From NCBI RefSeq assembly GCF_001542405.1, contig NZ_LNCD01000105.1, positions 1-64,000 on the forward strand: a DNA stretch of 64,000 bases. The letters are read 5' to 3'. The position numbers and the translations under genes were made by a program. Within the stretch, counting starts at the first letter, position 1. Every line of letters begins with the position of its first letter. The DNA comes from Rhizobium altiplani. Its GTDB lineage: Bacteria > Pseudomonadota > Alphaproteobacteria > Rhizobiales > Rhizobiaceae. Below the pieces are notes generated by a model, which was not told where the DNA came from, ran no database searches, and was given only the letters and a program-made list of their open reading frames with translations. Below, one piece after another: positions 26,327 to 34,644 of this stretch.

Positions 26327-26353
26327 ATTTAGGTCAGTTAGGTTGACCTAAAT
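26327..26353. promoter_or_regulatory. Perfect 10-bp inverted repeat before lysE, possible operator
   Basis: ATTTAGGTCA at 26327-26336 is repeated in inverse as TGACCTAAAT at 26344-26353 across 7 bases. It lies 44 bases before the LysE start. A near copy of its core is at 47833-47853 before an aminotransferase gene. Confidence 0.6.
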
Positions 26354-26396
26354 CGAAAAGTCCCGCCGGACCAACCGCGGGCCTCCGGGAGGTCTC

Positions 26397-26990
26397 ATGC
26401 CGCTGGATACATTTCTGGCACTCGTCTTGTTTGCCTTTACCACATCGATAACGCCTGGCCCCAACAACATGATGCTCTTCGCATCCGGCGTGAATTTCGG
26501 TTTCCGCCGCACCGTTCCGCATATGCTGGGGATCGGGGCAGGGTTCTTCTCGCTGCTGATCGGCGTGGGACTCGGGCTTGGGGCGCTGCTGCATGCGATG
26601 CCGGCGCTCTATGTCGCGCTTAAATTTGCCGGTGGCGCCTATCTTGCCTGGATCGCCTGGAAAATTGCGACGTCGCGATCTCTGGGCGAAGGCAAGAGCG
26701 GTGTTGAGCCGATGTCGTTCCTGTCGGCGGCAGCCTTCCAGTGGGTCAACCCGAAGGCATGGGTCATGGCCGTTACCGCGATGGCGACCTACACGATCCC
26801 GAATATCTACTTTGCGAGCGTCCTGATCGTTGGCTTCGCCTTCGCGCTGGTCAACCTGCCGAGCGTGTCGACCTGGGCGGGGTTCGGCTCGGCGCTGCGT
26901 GATTGGTTGTCGGATCCCGTCCGGCTCAAATGGTTCAACATCACCATGGCCGTGTTGTTGGTGCTCAGCCTTTGGCCGATGCTGAAATAG
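26397..26990 (+). CDS. LysE/RhtB-family amino-acid exporter
   Basis: A 197-residue inner-membrane protein with five or six hydrophobic segments. The N-terminus has the family signature TTSITPGPNNMMLFASGVNF, followed by FGFRRTVPHMLGI. Members export amino acids such as lysine, threonine or homoserine lactone-like compounds by proton exchange. Ribosome site CGGGAGG precedes ATG 26397. The palindrome at 26327-26353 in its leader suggests control by a small-molecule-responsive repressor; no regulator gene is adjacent. The nitrile hydratase operon follows 95 bases downstream on the same strand and could be read through. Confidence 0.92.
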   Translation: MPLDTFLALVLFAFTTSITPGPNNMMLFASGVNFGFRRTVPHMLGIGAGFFSLLIGVGLGLGALLHAMPALYVALKFAGGAYLAWIAWKIATSRSLGEGKSGVEPMSFLSAAAFQWVNPKAWVMAVTAMATYTIPNIYFASVLIVGFAFALVNLPSVSTWAGFGSALRDWLSDPVRLKWFNITMAVLLVLSLWPMLK

Positions 26991-27085
26991 AGGTTGCGGC
27001 AGGCTTCGACGACATCCTGAGTGGGGCTTGGCGCTCTGGCTACAAGCGCTTAAAGATAAGCCGCCCATTGGCGGAGGATTATCTC

Positions 27086-27721
27086 GTGCACGACGACGAT
27101 CACCATCACGACCACGACCATGACCACGACAACCGCTATACCGACATGCAGGCGCGGGTGAGGGCGCTGGAGACGGTTCTGACGGAGAAGGGACTGATCG
27201 ATCCGGCGGCGATCGACGCGATCGTCGAGACCTACGAGACCAAGGTCGGCCCACGAAACGGTGCGCGCGTCGTCGCCAGGGCCTGGGGAGATCCGGCATA
27301 CGCGGAGTGGCTGAGGCGCGACGCGACCGCGGCGATCGCCAGCCTCGGCTATACCGGGCGTCAGGGCGAGCACATGCGCGCGGTGTTCAACACGGACGAG
27401 ACGCACAATCTCGTCGTCTGTACGCTTTGCTCCTGTTACCCCTGGTCGGTGCTCGGCCTGCCGCCCGTGTGGTACAAGGCGCCCGCCTACCGTTCGCGGG
27501 CAGTTATCGATCCGCGCGGGGTGCTGGCCGAATTCGGTGTGACCTTGCCCGAAGATAAGAAGATCCGCGTGTGGGATTCGACGGCGGAACTCCGCTATCT
27601 GGTCATTGCGGAGCGACCGGCGGGCACGGATGGATGGAGCGAGGAGCAGCTTGCAGATCTCGTCAGTCGCGATGCGATGATCGGAACGGGATTGGCTGCC
27701 GCGCCAGGAGATGCGTCATGA
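27086..27721 (+). CDS. nthA: Nitrile hydratase alpha subunit, cobalt type
   Basis: A 211-residue subunit carrying the non-corrin metal centre that hydrates nitriles to amides. The metal-binding loop reads VCTLCSCY near residues 110-117; Thr in C-T-L-C-S-C marks the Co(III) type, Ser would mark iron. The N-terminus is a His/Asp tract (HDDDHHHDHDHDHD), probably a metal-holding tail. I start at GTG 27086, which has GGAGGA 7 bases upstream; the frame is open further up but that part does not resemble the family. Its TGA overlaps the nthB ATG. Confidence 0.93.
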   Translation: MHDDDHHHDHDHDHDNRYTDMQARVRALETVLTEKGLIDPAAIDAIVETYETKVGPRNGARVVARAWGDPAYAEWLRRDATAAIASLGYTGRQGEHMRAVFNTDETHNLVVCTLCSCYPWSVLGLPPVWYKAPAYRSRAVIDPRGVLAEFGVTLPEDKKIRVWDSTAELRYLVIAERPAGTDGWSEEQLADLVSRDAMIGTGLAAAPGDAS

Positions 27722-28377
27722 ACGGCCCGCACGACCTTGGCGGTCAGATGGGTTTCGGCCCTGTCGCGCCCGAAAGGAACGAGCCGTATTTCCATGCGGA
27801 GTGGGAGAAGCGTGCGCTCGGCCTTACGCTTTCCAGCGGCGCCTTCGGCGCCTGGAATATCGACGAGAGCCGGCATACGCGCGAAAGCATTCCACCGGCG
27901 AGTTATCTTGGCGCGAGCTACTACGAGATCTGGACGCGGGCGCTGGAGGTGCTGCTGCGGCGCCATGGCTTCGTGACGGCCGAGGAGATCAATGCCGGTC
28001 ACAAGCAAATGGATGGCGCGACGCCGAAGCGTGTCCTGAAGGCCGACATGGTGGCAGGCGTGCTCGCCAAGGGTGGTCCCTGCGACCGACCGGCGGCGAC
28101 GCCGCCACGCTTCTCCGTGGGGGACAGTGTTCGAACCAGGAATTTCAATCCGACGACACATACGCGGCTGCCGCGCTATGCACGCTCAAAATTGGGCGTG
28201 GTAGAAGCTGTTCAAGGCTCCTTCGTCTTCCCCGACGACAACGCCCATGGGAAGGGCGAGAACCCACAATGGGTCTATACGGTCGTGTTCGACGGCTGCG
28301 AAATCTGGGGTGAGGGAGCGGATCCGACGCTCTGCGTCTCGATCGATGCCTGGGAGAGCTATCTTGAGCCAGTGTGA
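27718..28377 (+). CDS. nthB: Nitrile hydratase beta subunit
   Basis: A 219-residue structural partner of NthA; its arginines hold the oxidised cysteines of the active site. The family start MNGPHDLGGQMGFGPV is complete, and the SH3-like C-terminal domain (FSVGDSVRTRNFNPTTHTRL, later WGEGADP) is intact. ATG 27718 overlaps the nthA stop (ATGA), with CAGGAG as ribosome site. The accessory gene begins inside its last codons. Length is typical (about 220). Confidence 0.95.
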   Translation: MNGPHDLGGQMGFGPVAPERNEPYFHAEWEKRALGLTLSSGAFGAWNIDESRHTRESIPPASYLGASYYEIWTRALEVLLRRHGFVTAEEINAGHKQMDGATPKRVLKADMVAGVLAKGGPCDRPAATPPRFSVGDSVRTRNFNPTTHTRLPRYARSKLGVVEAVQGSFVFPDDNAHGKGENPQWVYTVVFDGCEIWGEGADPTLCVSIDAWESYLEPV

Positions 28378-28735
28378 GACGCGGTCGCCGCTGGCGCAAT
28401 CGCCGCAGCTGCCGAAATCGCCCGATGGAGAGCCGGTCTTTCCTGAGCCATGGGCTGCGGAAGCCTTCGCGATAACAGTGCATCTGCACGAACGGGGCCT
28501 GTTTACGTGGAACGAATGGGCTGAGACGCTATCACGGGAATTGCACAAGCCCGGCCGCGCCGAAGACGGCAGCGACTATTTCGATTGCTGGGTGGCGGCG
28601 CTTTCGGCAATTCTCGTCAAACTCGGCGTCGCTGACGCCGACATGATCCTCGATCTGCAGAAGAGTTGGCAGCGGGCGGCGGAGGCGACGCCGCACGGCA
28701 AGCCGATCGAGCTTGCCAACGACCCGCTGCGCTGA
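28364..28735 (+). CDS. Nitrile hydratase accessory/activator protein (P14K-like)
   Basis: A roughly 123-residue protein resembling the nitrile hydratase beta-chain N-terminal fold and acting as metal chaperone by subunit swapping for Co-type enzymes. Visible family features are FPEPWAAEAFAITVHLHERG, FTWNEWAETLSREL and YFDCWVAALSAIL. No ATG is suitable; TTG 28364, with GGGAGAG upstream and overlapping nthB by 14 bases, is the best start. Third gene of the nth operon, ending 3 bases before the convergent anti-sigma gene. Confidence 0.85.
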   Translation: MSQCETRSPLAQSPQLPKSPDGEPVFPEPWAAEAFAITVHLHERGLFTWNEWAETLSRELHKPGRAEDGSDYFDCWVAALSAILVKLGVADADMILDLQKSWQRAAEATPHGKPIELANDPLR

Positions 28736-28738
28736 GGC

Positions 28739-29521
28739 TTACGACGGAAACTGCCTGTAGCATTCCTCGGCGACTTTTCTCAGCACATCGCGCGGAATCT
28801 CGCCGGTAACGGCGTAGCCGAGTTCGCCGTCGATCCAGTAGAAGGTTTCGACATTGCCCGATGACGCGAAGCGGAAACTGGTCGACCTGTTATCAGCCTT
28901 GCGCCCGACGAGGACCGTCAGTCGTTCGCCGGCCTGATCCTCGTACATGAACATTGCACCCGGCCTGCCCTCGACGGGCAACAGTCGCCCGCCGACCAGC
29001 TTGAAGCCGAGTTCCTGCAGGTTCGGAACCCGCAAGTTTTGAATGGCAAGCCGCTTGCCGAGCCAGGTCGCCAGATGGGCTTCCTCATTGGCAAAGACCT
29101 CGACGGGATGGCGGACTTCATCGGCATAAACCAGGAAGGCGTTGCGGGCTTCGTTGGGCAGGGTTTCGAGTTCCGTCAGTTGCAGATCCGGCTTTTGAAA
29201 CAGTGCTGGGCCGTAGTGGCCGCTCAAGGCTCCCAGGCCGAAAGCCGCTATGATCGCAGCCACTGCCGCCAGGCGCTTCGGCCAGTTTGCTGGACGTCTC
29301 CGGCCAGTGACGAGCGCTATGTCGACGTCCGTGGATTTTCCATAGTCCGCGAAAAGCGATCGGATCTCGGCATTTTGCGCGGACCATTCCGCCACTCTGG
29401 CTGCATCGCCCGGATTGTCAGTGAGCCACGCCTCGATGCGTGCGCGGGCCTGCTCGGGAAGCTGCCCGTCGGCATAGGCGTGAAGATCCGCTTCGGTCAC
29501 GGTCTGGTTGATCTCGTTCAT
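28739..29521 (-). CDS. Transmembrane anti-sigma factor
   Basis: A 260-residue anti-sigma factor of the RsiW/ChrR-like COG5662 group. The cytoplasmic N-terminal domain (TEADLHAYADGQLPEQARAR) at residues 1-75 should hold the sigma factor; one transmembrane segment lies near residues 81-103 (AAVAAIIAAFGLGALSG) and about 155 residues face the periplasm. The zinc HxxxCxxC motif is absent. ATG 29521 overlaps the TGA of the sigma gene (ATGA). The periplasmic part, including NRSTSFRFASSG and WIDGELGYAV, may sense envelope state. Confidence 0.88.
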   Translation of the reverse strand: MNEINQTVTEADLHAYADGQLPEQARARIEAWLTDNPGDAARVAEWSAQNAEIRSLFADYGKSTDVDIALVTGRRRPANWPKRLAAVAAIIAAFGLGALSGHYGPALFQKPDLQLTELETLPNEARNAFLVYADEVRHPVEVFANEEAHLATWLGKRLAIQNLRVPNLQELGFKLVGGRLLPVEGRPGAMFMYEDQAGERLTVLVGRKADNRSTSFRFASSGNVETFYWIDGELGYAVTGEIPRDVLRKVAEECYRQFPS

Positions 29522-30084
29522 TTCGGTCTCCGAAGCGTAATGACATTGTCTGCCTTCATGCGCTCTCCCATCCGTTGGCGTGCGCGTGACAGGCGCGACA
29601 TAACCGTGCCGATCGGGATGTCGAGTGCGGTCGCAACCTCCTGATAGGTATAGCCTTCGATGACAATCAACATCAGCACAGCGCGGTTTTCTTCCGAAAG
29701 GCTGTTTAATGCATCCTCCAGCCGCGATCGCTCGAGCGGATCGGGAGCGGGATCGACGGATACGATGTCCTCGGCGCCATCGAGTTCCACGAACGGCGCG
29801 CGACCCGTCTGGCGACGGCTGTTGCGATAGAGGTTCGTCATGATCGTCAGCACCCAGCCGCGCAGGTTCAGCCCCCGCCATTGTCCGTGACGGGCGAGCA
29901 CCTTCTCGACGCAATCCTGCAGCAAGTCTTCCCCGTCTGCATCGGAGCGGGTGAGGCTCCGCGAGTAACGCCTGAGCGAGGGAAGGAGGGCCAGGATCTG
30001 GCCCTCGAACGTGTCGTGACCTGGTGCCTTCACGTCGCTTCGCTCACTGTTTGACGAGATCCCAATTGCCGCCGACACCGTCAC
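29518..30084 (-). CDS. ECF-family RNA polymerase sigma factor
   Basis: A sigma-70 factor of the extracytoplasmic group with region 2 (DADGEDLLQDCVEKVLARHG) and region 4 (YTYQEVATALDIPIGTVMSR), 188 residues from ATG 30084. That ATG overlaps the end of the upstream secreted-protein gene by 41 bases; a GTG at 30033, 11 bases past that gene, is an alternative giving 171 residues and starting nearer the conserved part. It is coupled to its anti-sigma gene by an ATGA overlap. Targets are unknown, but the secreted protein gene heading the operon is an obvious candidate through autoregulation. Confidence 0.92.
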   Translation of the reverse strand: MTVSAAIGISSNSERSDVKAPGHDTFEGQILALLPSLRRYSRSLTRSDADGEDLLQDCVEKVLARHGQWRGLNLRGWVLTIMTNLYRNSRRQTGRAPFVELDGAEDIVSVDPAPDPLERSRLEDALNSLSEENRAVLMLIVIEGYTYQEVATALDIPIGTVMSRLSRARQRMGERMKADNVITLRRPK

Positions 30085-30424
30085 CGGTGATATCGCCCAT
30101 CTTCTTGTCCTTCACCCAGAAATAAAGCGGCATGCCGTCCTTGGCCCACTGCTTGGTGCCGTCTTTCCGTTCGACAATCGAATATGCACCCTCCGGCTTC
30201 GCGTCGCTAGCGGCCTTCAGCGGCGGCCAGTTCTTGGCGCAATCGTCGTAGCAATTGGAAACACCCATCTTATCCTTCTTGAAGGTATAGAGGGTCATGC
30301 CGTTTTCGCCGGCAAGAACCTCGCCCTTGGTGGACTTTACGGCCTTGACGGGCGGGGCCGCAAATGCGGACGTTGCGGCGGCGGATGCAATGGCAAAGGC
30401 GATCAGCATCTTTGCGGATTTCAT
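30044..30424 (-). CDS. Secreted protein with YxWxxD-type repeats (COG4315 family)
   Basis: A 126-residue exported protein. Residues 1-22 (ending AATSAFA) are a signal peptide without a lipobox cysteine. Two copies of the Y-x-[FYW]-x-x-D pattern are visible: YTFKKD near residue 44 and YFWVKD near 103. A CYDDCAKNWPPL stretch between them has two cysteines. This family is common beside ECF sigma genes but biochemically uncharacterised. The start is fixed by GAGGAGAG before ATG 30424. It is first gene of a three-gene operon with the sigma and anti-sigma factors. Confidence 0.88.
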   Translation of the reverse strand: MKSAKMLIAFAIASAAATSAFAAPPVKAVKSTKGEVLAGENGMTLYTFKKDKMGVSNCYDDCAKNWPPLKAASDAKPEGAYSIVERKDGTKQWAKDGMPLYFWVKDKKMGDITGDGVGGNWDLVKQ

Positions 30425-30570
30425 GGGCTCTCTCCTCACGTGTAGGGCACGCTTGATTGCGTTGCCTGACATGAGACACCATCGATGCCGGTTTTATTCC
30501 CTTTCGATTGCCCGCTTGCGCGGATTTCAGGGTTGCCTATGTCAGGCGAATCCTGCCAAGTCGATCCACG

Positions 30571-31698
30571 ATGCAATTTGCTCCGCAACAAGATGAAGCC
30601 CTCAGGGCCGTTTCCCAATGGCTGAAGGAAGGGCGGACACCGCTTTTCCGTCTGTTCGGCTATGCCGGTACGGGCAAGACGACGCTTGCGCGGCATTTCG
30701 CGGAGCACGTGGACGGTGACGTACTGTTTGCCGCATTTACCGGCAAGGCGGCCCAGGTGCTGCGGTCGCGCGGGGCCAGCAACGCGAAGACCATCCACTC
30801 GTTGATCTATCGTCCGCGCGGTGAGGAGGCTGTCGAGGACGAGGAGACGGGCAAGACTTCCATTGCGCCGATGTTTTCCATCAACCGCCAGAGCCCAGTC
30901 GCGAAGGCTGCGCTGATCGTGGTCGACGAGTGCTCGATGGTGGACGAGGCTTTGGGCCGCGACCTGATGAGCTTCGGCACACCGATCCTGGTGCTTGGAG
31001 ATCCGGGGCAGCTGCCTCCGGTGTCGGGCGGCGGCTTCTTCACCAATCAGGAACCGGACTATCTGCTGACGGACATTCACCGCCAAGCGCGCGATAATCC
31101 GATCATCCAGCTTGCAATGCAGGTGCGTGAGGGCAACGAAGTCAGCTACGGAGACTACGGTACCGCGCGGGTCATTTCCAAGGGCGAGGTGAACCAGTCG
31201 CTGGTCCTCGATGCCGATCAGGTGCTCGTCGGAACCAATCGCACGCGACGCCGATACAATCAGCGTCTTCGCGAGCTGAAGGGTTTTGCGACCGAATACC
31301 CGCAAACCGGCGACAAGCTGGTCTGCCTGCGCAACGATCCGGCAAAGGGCTTGCTCAACGGCTCGCTTTGGCAGGTGATGACGTCGTCCAAGGAGACGAC
31401 GAAGCCTGGCATCAACTTGCTGATCCGGCCCGAAGATGACGACATGGACCGCGGCGCGGCCAAGATCAAACTGCTGAAGCAGGCTTTCGAGGATGTCGAG
31501 GGTGAGATTCCCTGGAACACGCGCAAGCGCTACGACGAATTCGACTACGGCTATGCACTGACGGTCCACAAGGCACAGGGCTCGCAGTGGAACAACGTCG
31601 TGCTGTTCGATGAAAGCTGGGCCTTCCGCGATACACGCGAACGGTGGCTTTACACAGCGATCACGCGCGCGGCGGAAACCCTGACGATCGTGCGCTAG
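30571..31698 (+). CDS. RecD-like ATP-dependent DNA helicase (superfamily 1)
   Basis: A 375-residue SF1 helicase. Motif I is LFGYAGTGKTTLARH near residue 28; motif II LIVVDECSMVDE; motif III LGDPGQLPPV; and the C-terminal UvrD-like part shows FDYGYALTVHKAQGSQWNNV (motif V/VI region) and WLYTAITRA. Short RecD-like proteins of this type occur alone in alphaproteobacteria and resemble phage T4 Dda; a role in DNA repair or replication is inferred. ATG 30571 begins at the conserved QFAPQQDEAL; longer in-frame starts lack a ribosome site. It is divergent from the sigma operon. Confidence 0.87.
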   Translation: MQFAPQQDEALRAVSQWLKEGRTPLFRLFGYAGTGKTTLARHFAEHVDGDVLFAAFTGKAAQVLRSRGASNAKTIHSLIYRPRGEEAVEDEETGKTSIAPMFSINRQSPVAKAALIVVDECSMVDEALGRDLMSFGTPILVLGDPGQLPPVSGGGFFTNQEPDYLLTDIHRQARDNPIIQLAMQVREGNEVSYGDYGTARVISKGEVNQSLVLDADQVLVGTNRTRRRYNQRLRELKGFATEYPQTGDKLVCLRNDPAKGLLNGSLWQVMTSSKETTKPGINLLIRPEDDDMDRGAAKIKLLKQAFEDVEGEIPWNTRKRYDEFDYGYALTVHKAQGSQWNNVVLFDESWAFRDTRERWLYTAITRAAETLTIVR

Positions 31699-31714
31699 GC
31701 GATTTTCTTGGGCG

Positions 31715-32404
31715 TCAGACCTGGACGACGCCAAGCATGACGGCCTTGGCTATGGCCTGAAAACGATTGTTGGCGTGGAATTTCTGGATGATGCCGGCCT
31801 CAAGTGACTGTGCATCTTCATTTCGAAGGTCGAGGGTGCGCGCAATACGCTGCGTGGAAAGCCCTGCCGCCATCAGCGCCAGGCACCGCAACTCCTGATC
31901 CGTGAGCATCGAGCCTGTCTGATTGTCGTTGAGAAGCTGCTCCTCGGTTGCCTCCCTATCGAGCAGGTCGCTCACCTGCTGCATCTGCCGATGCAATGTG
32001 GATATTTCCGCGCTCAGTTCGCGTTTGCGGGTCACGAGCGCGTTACGAAACAGAGCCTCGGCAGCCTCCTGCGAGTCGGCTTCTATGAGGTCGCTCATCA
32101 AATCCTGGATCACAGCAACCGCCATTCCAGCCTCGCGGCAGGCATTGATGACAGCCATGCGCATCACGTCGCCCGGTTCATAGACACGCATCAAACCGAT
32201 TCGGCTGGCCGAAATCAGTCCTTTCTCCTCATAGAAATGCAGGGTTCGATGGGTGACGCCAAAGGCATTGGCCATGTCGGCGATCGGAACTCGTCCGCGG
32301 GGCAAATCTGCGGGGGGGAGTGCCGCGGAAGGAAGAAAACGGTGCCGCAGTCGTGCTTGTGTCGCGAGGTCTGACGTGAAACCCTGCTTGTAACCTTCTG
32401 CCAT
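31715..32404 (-). CDS. Regulator fusing a MerR DNA-binding domain to a LuxR-type helix-turn-helix
   Basis: A 229-residue protein. Residues 40-105 are a MerR winged helix (IADMANAFGVTHRTLHFYEE, then KGLISASRIGLMRVY), followed by a long helix of about 60 residues for dimerisation. From about residue 165 the sequence becomes a LuxR/GerE-like module: LTDQELRCLALMAAGLSTQR, IARTLDL and a helix ending NNRFQAIAKAVMLGVV. No metal-binding cysteines of MerR sensors are present. ATG 32404 has GGGAGGG upstream. Two DNA-binding domains in one chain suggests binding of two sites or use of one as an interaction module. Confidence 0.82.
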   Translation of the reverse strand: MAEGYKQGFTSDLATQARLRHRFLPSAALPPADLPRGRVPIADMANAFGVTHRTLHFYEEKGLISASRIGLMRVYEPGDVMRMAVINACREAGMAVAVIQDLMSDLIEADSQEAAEALFRNALVTRKRELSAEISTLHRQMQQVSDLLDREATEEQLLNDNQTGSMLTDQELRCLALMAAGLSTQRIARTLDLRNEDAQSLEAGIIQKFHANNRFQAIAKAVMLGVVQV

Positions 32405-32830
32405 GGTCCCTCCCATTGTGCTCATTGTGCGTCTGCAAATTGCAAAAAGGGTGCGGTTGAGTGGGGTTCCCTCTTGATCGTTCCTGTTCAGGCATCGAAG
32501 CAACTGGCGGTGTTTGCTTCGATATCGTGAGCTTACGTTACTCGTGATTGATGTATTTTGTTAGTATCAAAATTAGTGACTTTTAATTTACAGCGGAATA
32601 CGGCTGGAAACTTGCCCCAGGTGAGGTGTTTCTCGTGAGAAATCAGCGCTGGAGAAACGCTTGATTGTTTAAAGCGCGAAGAACAAACCAGATCTACTTT
32701 CAGCCGCCGCGTTGACGGACCAAACGCTCGCGTCATCACCGATTCACATGCATCCATGTACGAATCTCGTTGGCCGATGCCGGTTCGTTGGCTTAGAAAC
32801 GATCATCCTTCGCTTCAGTGGAATCCCGCC
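32405..32830. other. AT-rich intergenic region with no gene
   Basis: No credible frame in 426 bases. The middle (about 32510-32610) is much more AT-rich than the surroundings and probably contains the promoters of the divergent MerR-LuxR and pdxJ genes. A 14-base palindrome, TTTCTCGTGAGAAA, lies at 32629-32642. Confidence 0.5.
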
Positions 32831-33583
32831 ATGCAGACTACGCTTTCCGTCAATCTCAATGCCGTCGCGATGCTGCGCAACCGCCGCGATCTTCCATGGC
32901 CGAGTGTAGAGGGGTTGGGGCGGATTGCGCTGCAATCCGGCGCGAGCGGATTGACGGTCCATCCGCGACCCGACCAAAGACACATCCGTTTCTCGGACCT
33001 GCCCATCATCCGCAATCTGATCGATGACGAATTTCCAAACGCCGAATTCAATATCGAGGGCTATCCCACCGAGGAGTTTCTCGATCTCTGCGTTGGGGTG
33101 GCACCCGAGCAGGTCACGCTGGTTCCGGACGACCCCTCACAGGCGACCTCTGATCATGGCTGGGATTTCCGCAAGCGCCGCGATTTCCTGACTGATGTCA
33201 TTGCGCGGCTGAAGAAGATGGGCACGCGCGTATCGCTGTTCGCCGATGGCGATGGGGACGCCGAGGCCGTCGCGATTGCCAAGACGGTCGGTGCTGACCG
33301 GATCGAGCTTTATACGGGGCCATATGGCGGCTGCTACGATGCGCCTGAACGGGTAGGGCCAATCCTCGAGGCGCTAGGTAAGACAGCGGACGCGGCGCTG
33401 GCGATCGGCTTGGGCGTCAATGCGGGGCACGATCTGACGGTGGCGAATTTGCCACCGCTCGTAATGCGCATTCCGAAACTCGCGGAAGTGTCCATCGGGC
33501 ACGGGCTGACGGCGGACGCGCTGGAATTCGGCATGGCCGAAACGGTTCGGCGGTTCTGCCGCGCATGCGGCCAGAAGATTTGA
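32831..33583 (+). CDS. pdxJ: Pyridoxine 5'-phosphate synthase
   Basis: A 250-residue TIM-barrel enzyme joining 1-deoxyxylulose 5-phosphate and 3-amino-2-oxopropyl phosphate in vitamin B6 synthesis. Family marks are LSVNLNAVAMLRNRR, GLTVHPRPDQRHIR, FNIEGYP, ELYTGPYG and GLGVNAGHDLT. The start was set at ATG 32831, where similarity begins; the ribosome site is weak. Slightly longer than the E. coli enzyme (243). It stands alone here; acpS, its partner in enterics, is not adjacent. Confidence 0.95.
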   Translation: MQTTLSVNLNAVAMLRNRRDLPWPSVEGLGRIALQSGASGLTVHPRPDQRHIRFSDLPIIRNLIDDEFPNAEFNIEGYPTEEFLDLCVGVAPEQVTLVPDDPSQATSDHGWDFRKRRDFLTDVIARLKKMGTRVSLFADGDGDAEAVAIAKTVGADRIELYTGPYGGCYDAPERVGPILEALGKTADAALAIGLGVNAGHDLTVANLPPLVMRIPKLAEVSIGHGLTADALEFGMAETVRRFCRACGQKI

Positions 33584-33637
33584 GAACTGCATGAGTGAGC
33601 CCGCTCCGGTGGTGCGAAGCGGGCTTTATCGACCGAC

Positions 33638-34525
33638 TCAGGCCGTGAGGGCGGTCTTGTGTGCGACGAAGAAGCCCTTGAGCGTTTGAGGCTTGTTGCC
33701 AGTCAGCGTCTCGTAATCCGCCGTTACCAGATCAAAGTTGCCGGCGCGGATGTTGGCGTCGGCTGAGACCAGCATGTCCGCGACGAAATCGGGAAGACCC
33801 GCGCCGCGAATGCCTTGGCCAAGCTGCTCATCCGTGACGCTGACCGCCTTCAACGGCCTTCCAACCGCATCGGAGAGGACCGCGGCTATCTGGTCGGCGC
33901 TCAGCGATTCGGCTCCGGTCAGCGTATAGGTCGCGCTTTCATCGCTGCCGGAGGCAAGGGACGCTGCGATTGCCCGCGCGCAGTCTTCGCGCGAGATGTT
34001 CGCAACCTTGCCGCCGTCGCTGCTCGTGTACCAGTTTCCCGACTGGAGGTTGTGCGGCATGCCATGGAGATAGTTGTCCATGTACCAGGCATTCCGAAAG
34101 ATCGTGTAGGGGATGTCAGTGGCCTTCATGGCATTCTCGGTGCCCAGATGATCGGGTGCAAAGGTCACCAGAGATTTGTCGGGCGAGGGCATCGAGGTGT
34201 AGGCGATGTGCTTTACGCCTGCCTTGACGGCTGCATCCACTGCCGCCTTGTGCTGCTTGAGACGCTGGCTGGGAACGGCGAGTGCGTCGGTGCTGATGAT
34301 CAGCAACCGATCGACGCCCTTGAAGGCAGATTCCAGCGAGGCGGTGTTGTCGAAATCGGCCTTTCGGGTGATGACACCCTTGGCGGCGAGATCTGCGAGC
34401 TTGGCCGGATCGCGCGTCGCGGCGATGATATTTGCCGCTGGAACCTTTTCGGTCTCAAGCAGGTGATGGATGATCCGCTGGCCGAGTTGGCCGGCCGCAC
34501 CCGTGATGAGAATGGTCTCGCTCAT
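33638..34525 (-). CDS. NmrA-like NAD(P)H:quinone oxidoreductase (QorB/YtfG type)
   Basis: A 295-residue short-chain-dehydrogenase-like protein. NAD(P)-binding GAAGQLGQRI is at residues 9-18; the middle has AYTSMPSPDKSLVTFAPDHL and the substrate lid region YTIFRNAWYMDN, as in QorB. ATG 34525 has GAGGAAAG upstream. It is divergent from an HxlR-type regulator, the same arrangement as E. coli qorB-ytfH, which supports a role in quinone or electrophile reduction controlled by that regulator. Confidence 0.85.
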   Translation of the reverse strand: MSETILITGAAGQLGQRIIHHLLETEKVPAANIIAATRDPAKLADLAAKGVITRKADFDNTASLESAFKGVDRLLIISTDALAVPSQRLKQHKAAVDAAVKAGVKHIAYTSMPSPDKSLVTFAPDHLGTENAMKATDIPYTIFRNAWYMDNYLHGMPHNLQSGNWYTSSDGGKVANISREDCARAIAASLASGSDESATYTLTGAESLSADQIAAVLSDAVGRPLKAVSVTDEQLGQGIRGAGLPDFVADMLVSADANIRAGNFDLVTADYETLTGNKPQTLKGFFVAHKTALTA

Positions 34526-34644
34526 GTGTCTTTCCTCTAGGTTTGCTGTTGGTCTCAAAAAGAGAGTAGCTCTAGATTAGGAATTGACTGCGCGCTGTAA
34601 AGAAGGCAGTTTTTTGGCTCTACGTTACCAAAAGGGAACCAAGA

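Noticed and set aside
26903..27085. 61-codon N-terminal extension of nitrile hydratase alpha
   Set aside because: It overlaps the end of lysE, does not resemble the family, and a GTG with GGAGGA lies at 27086.
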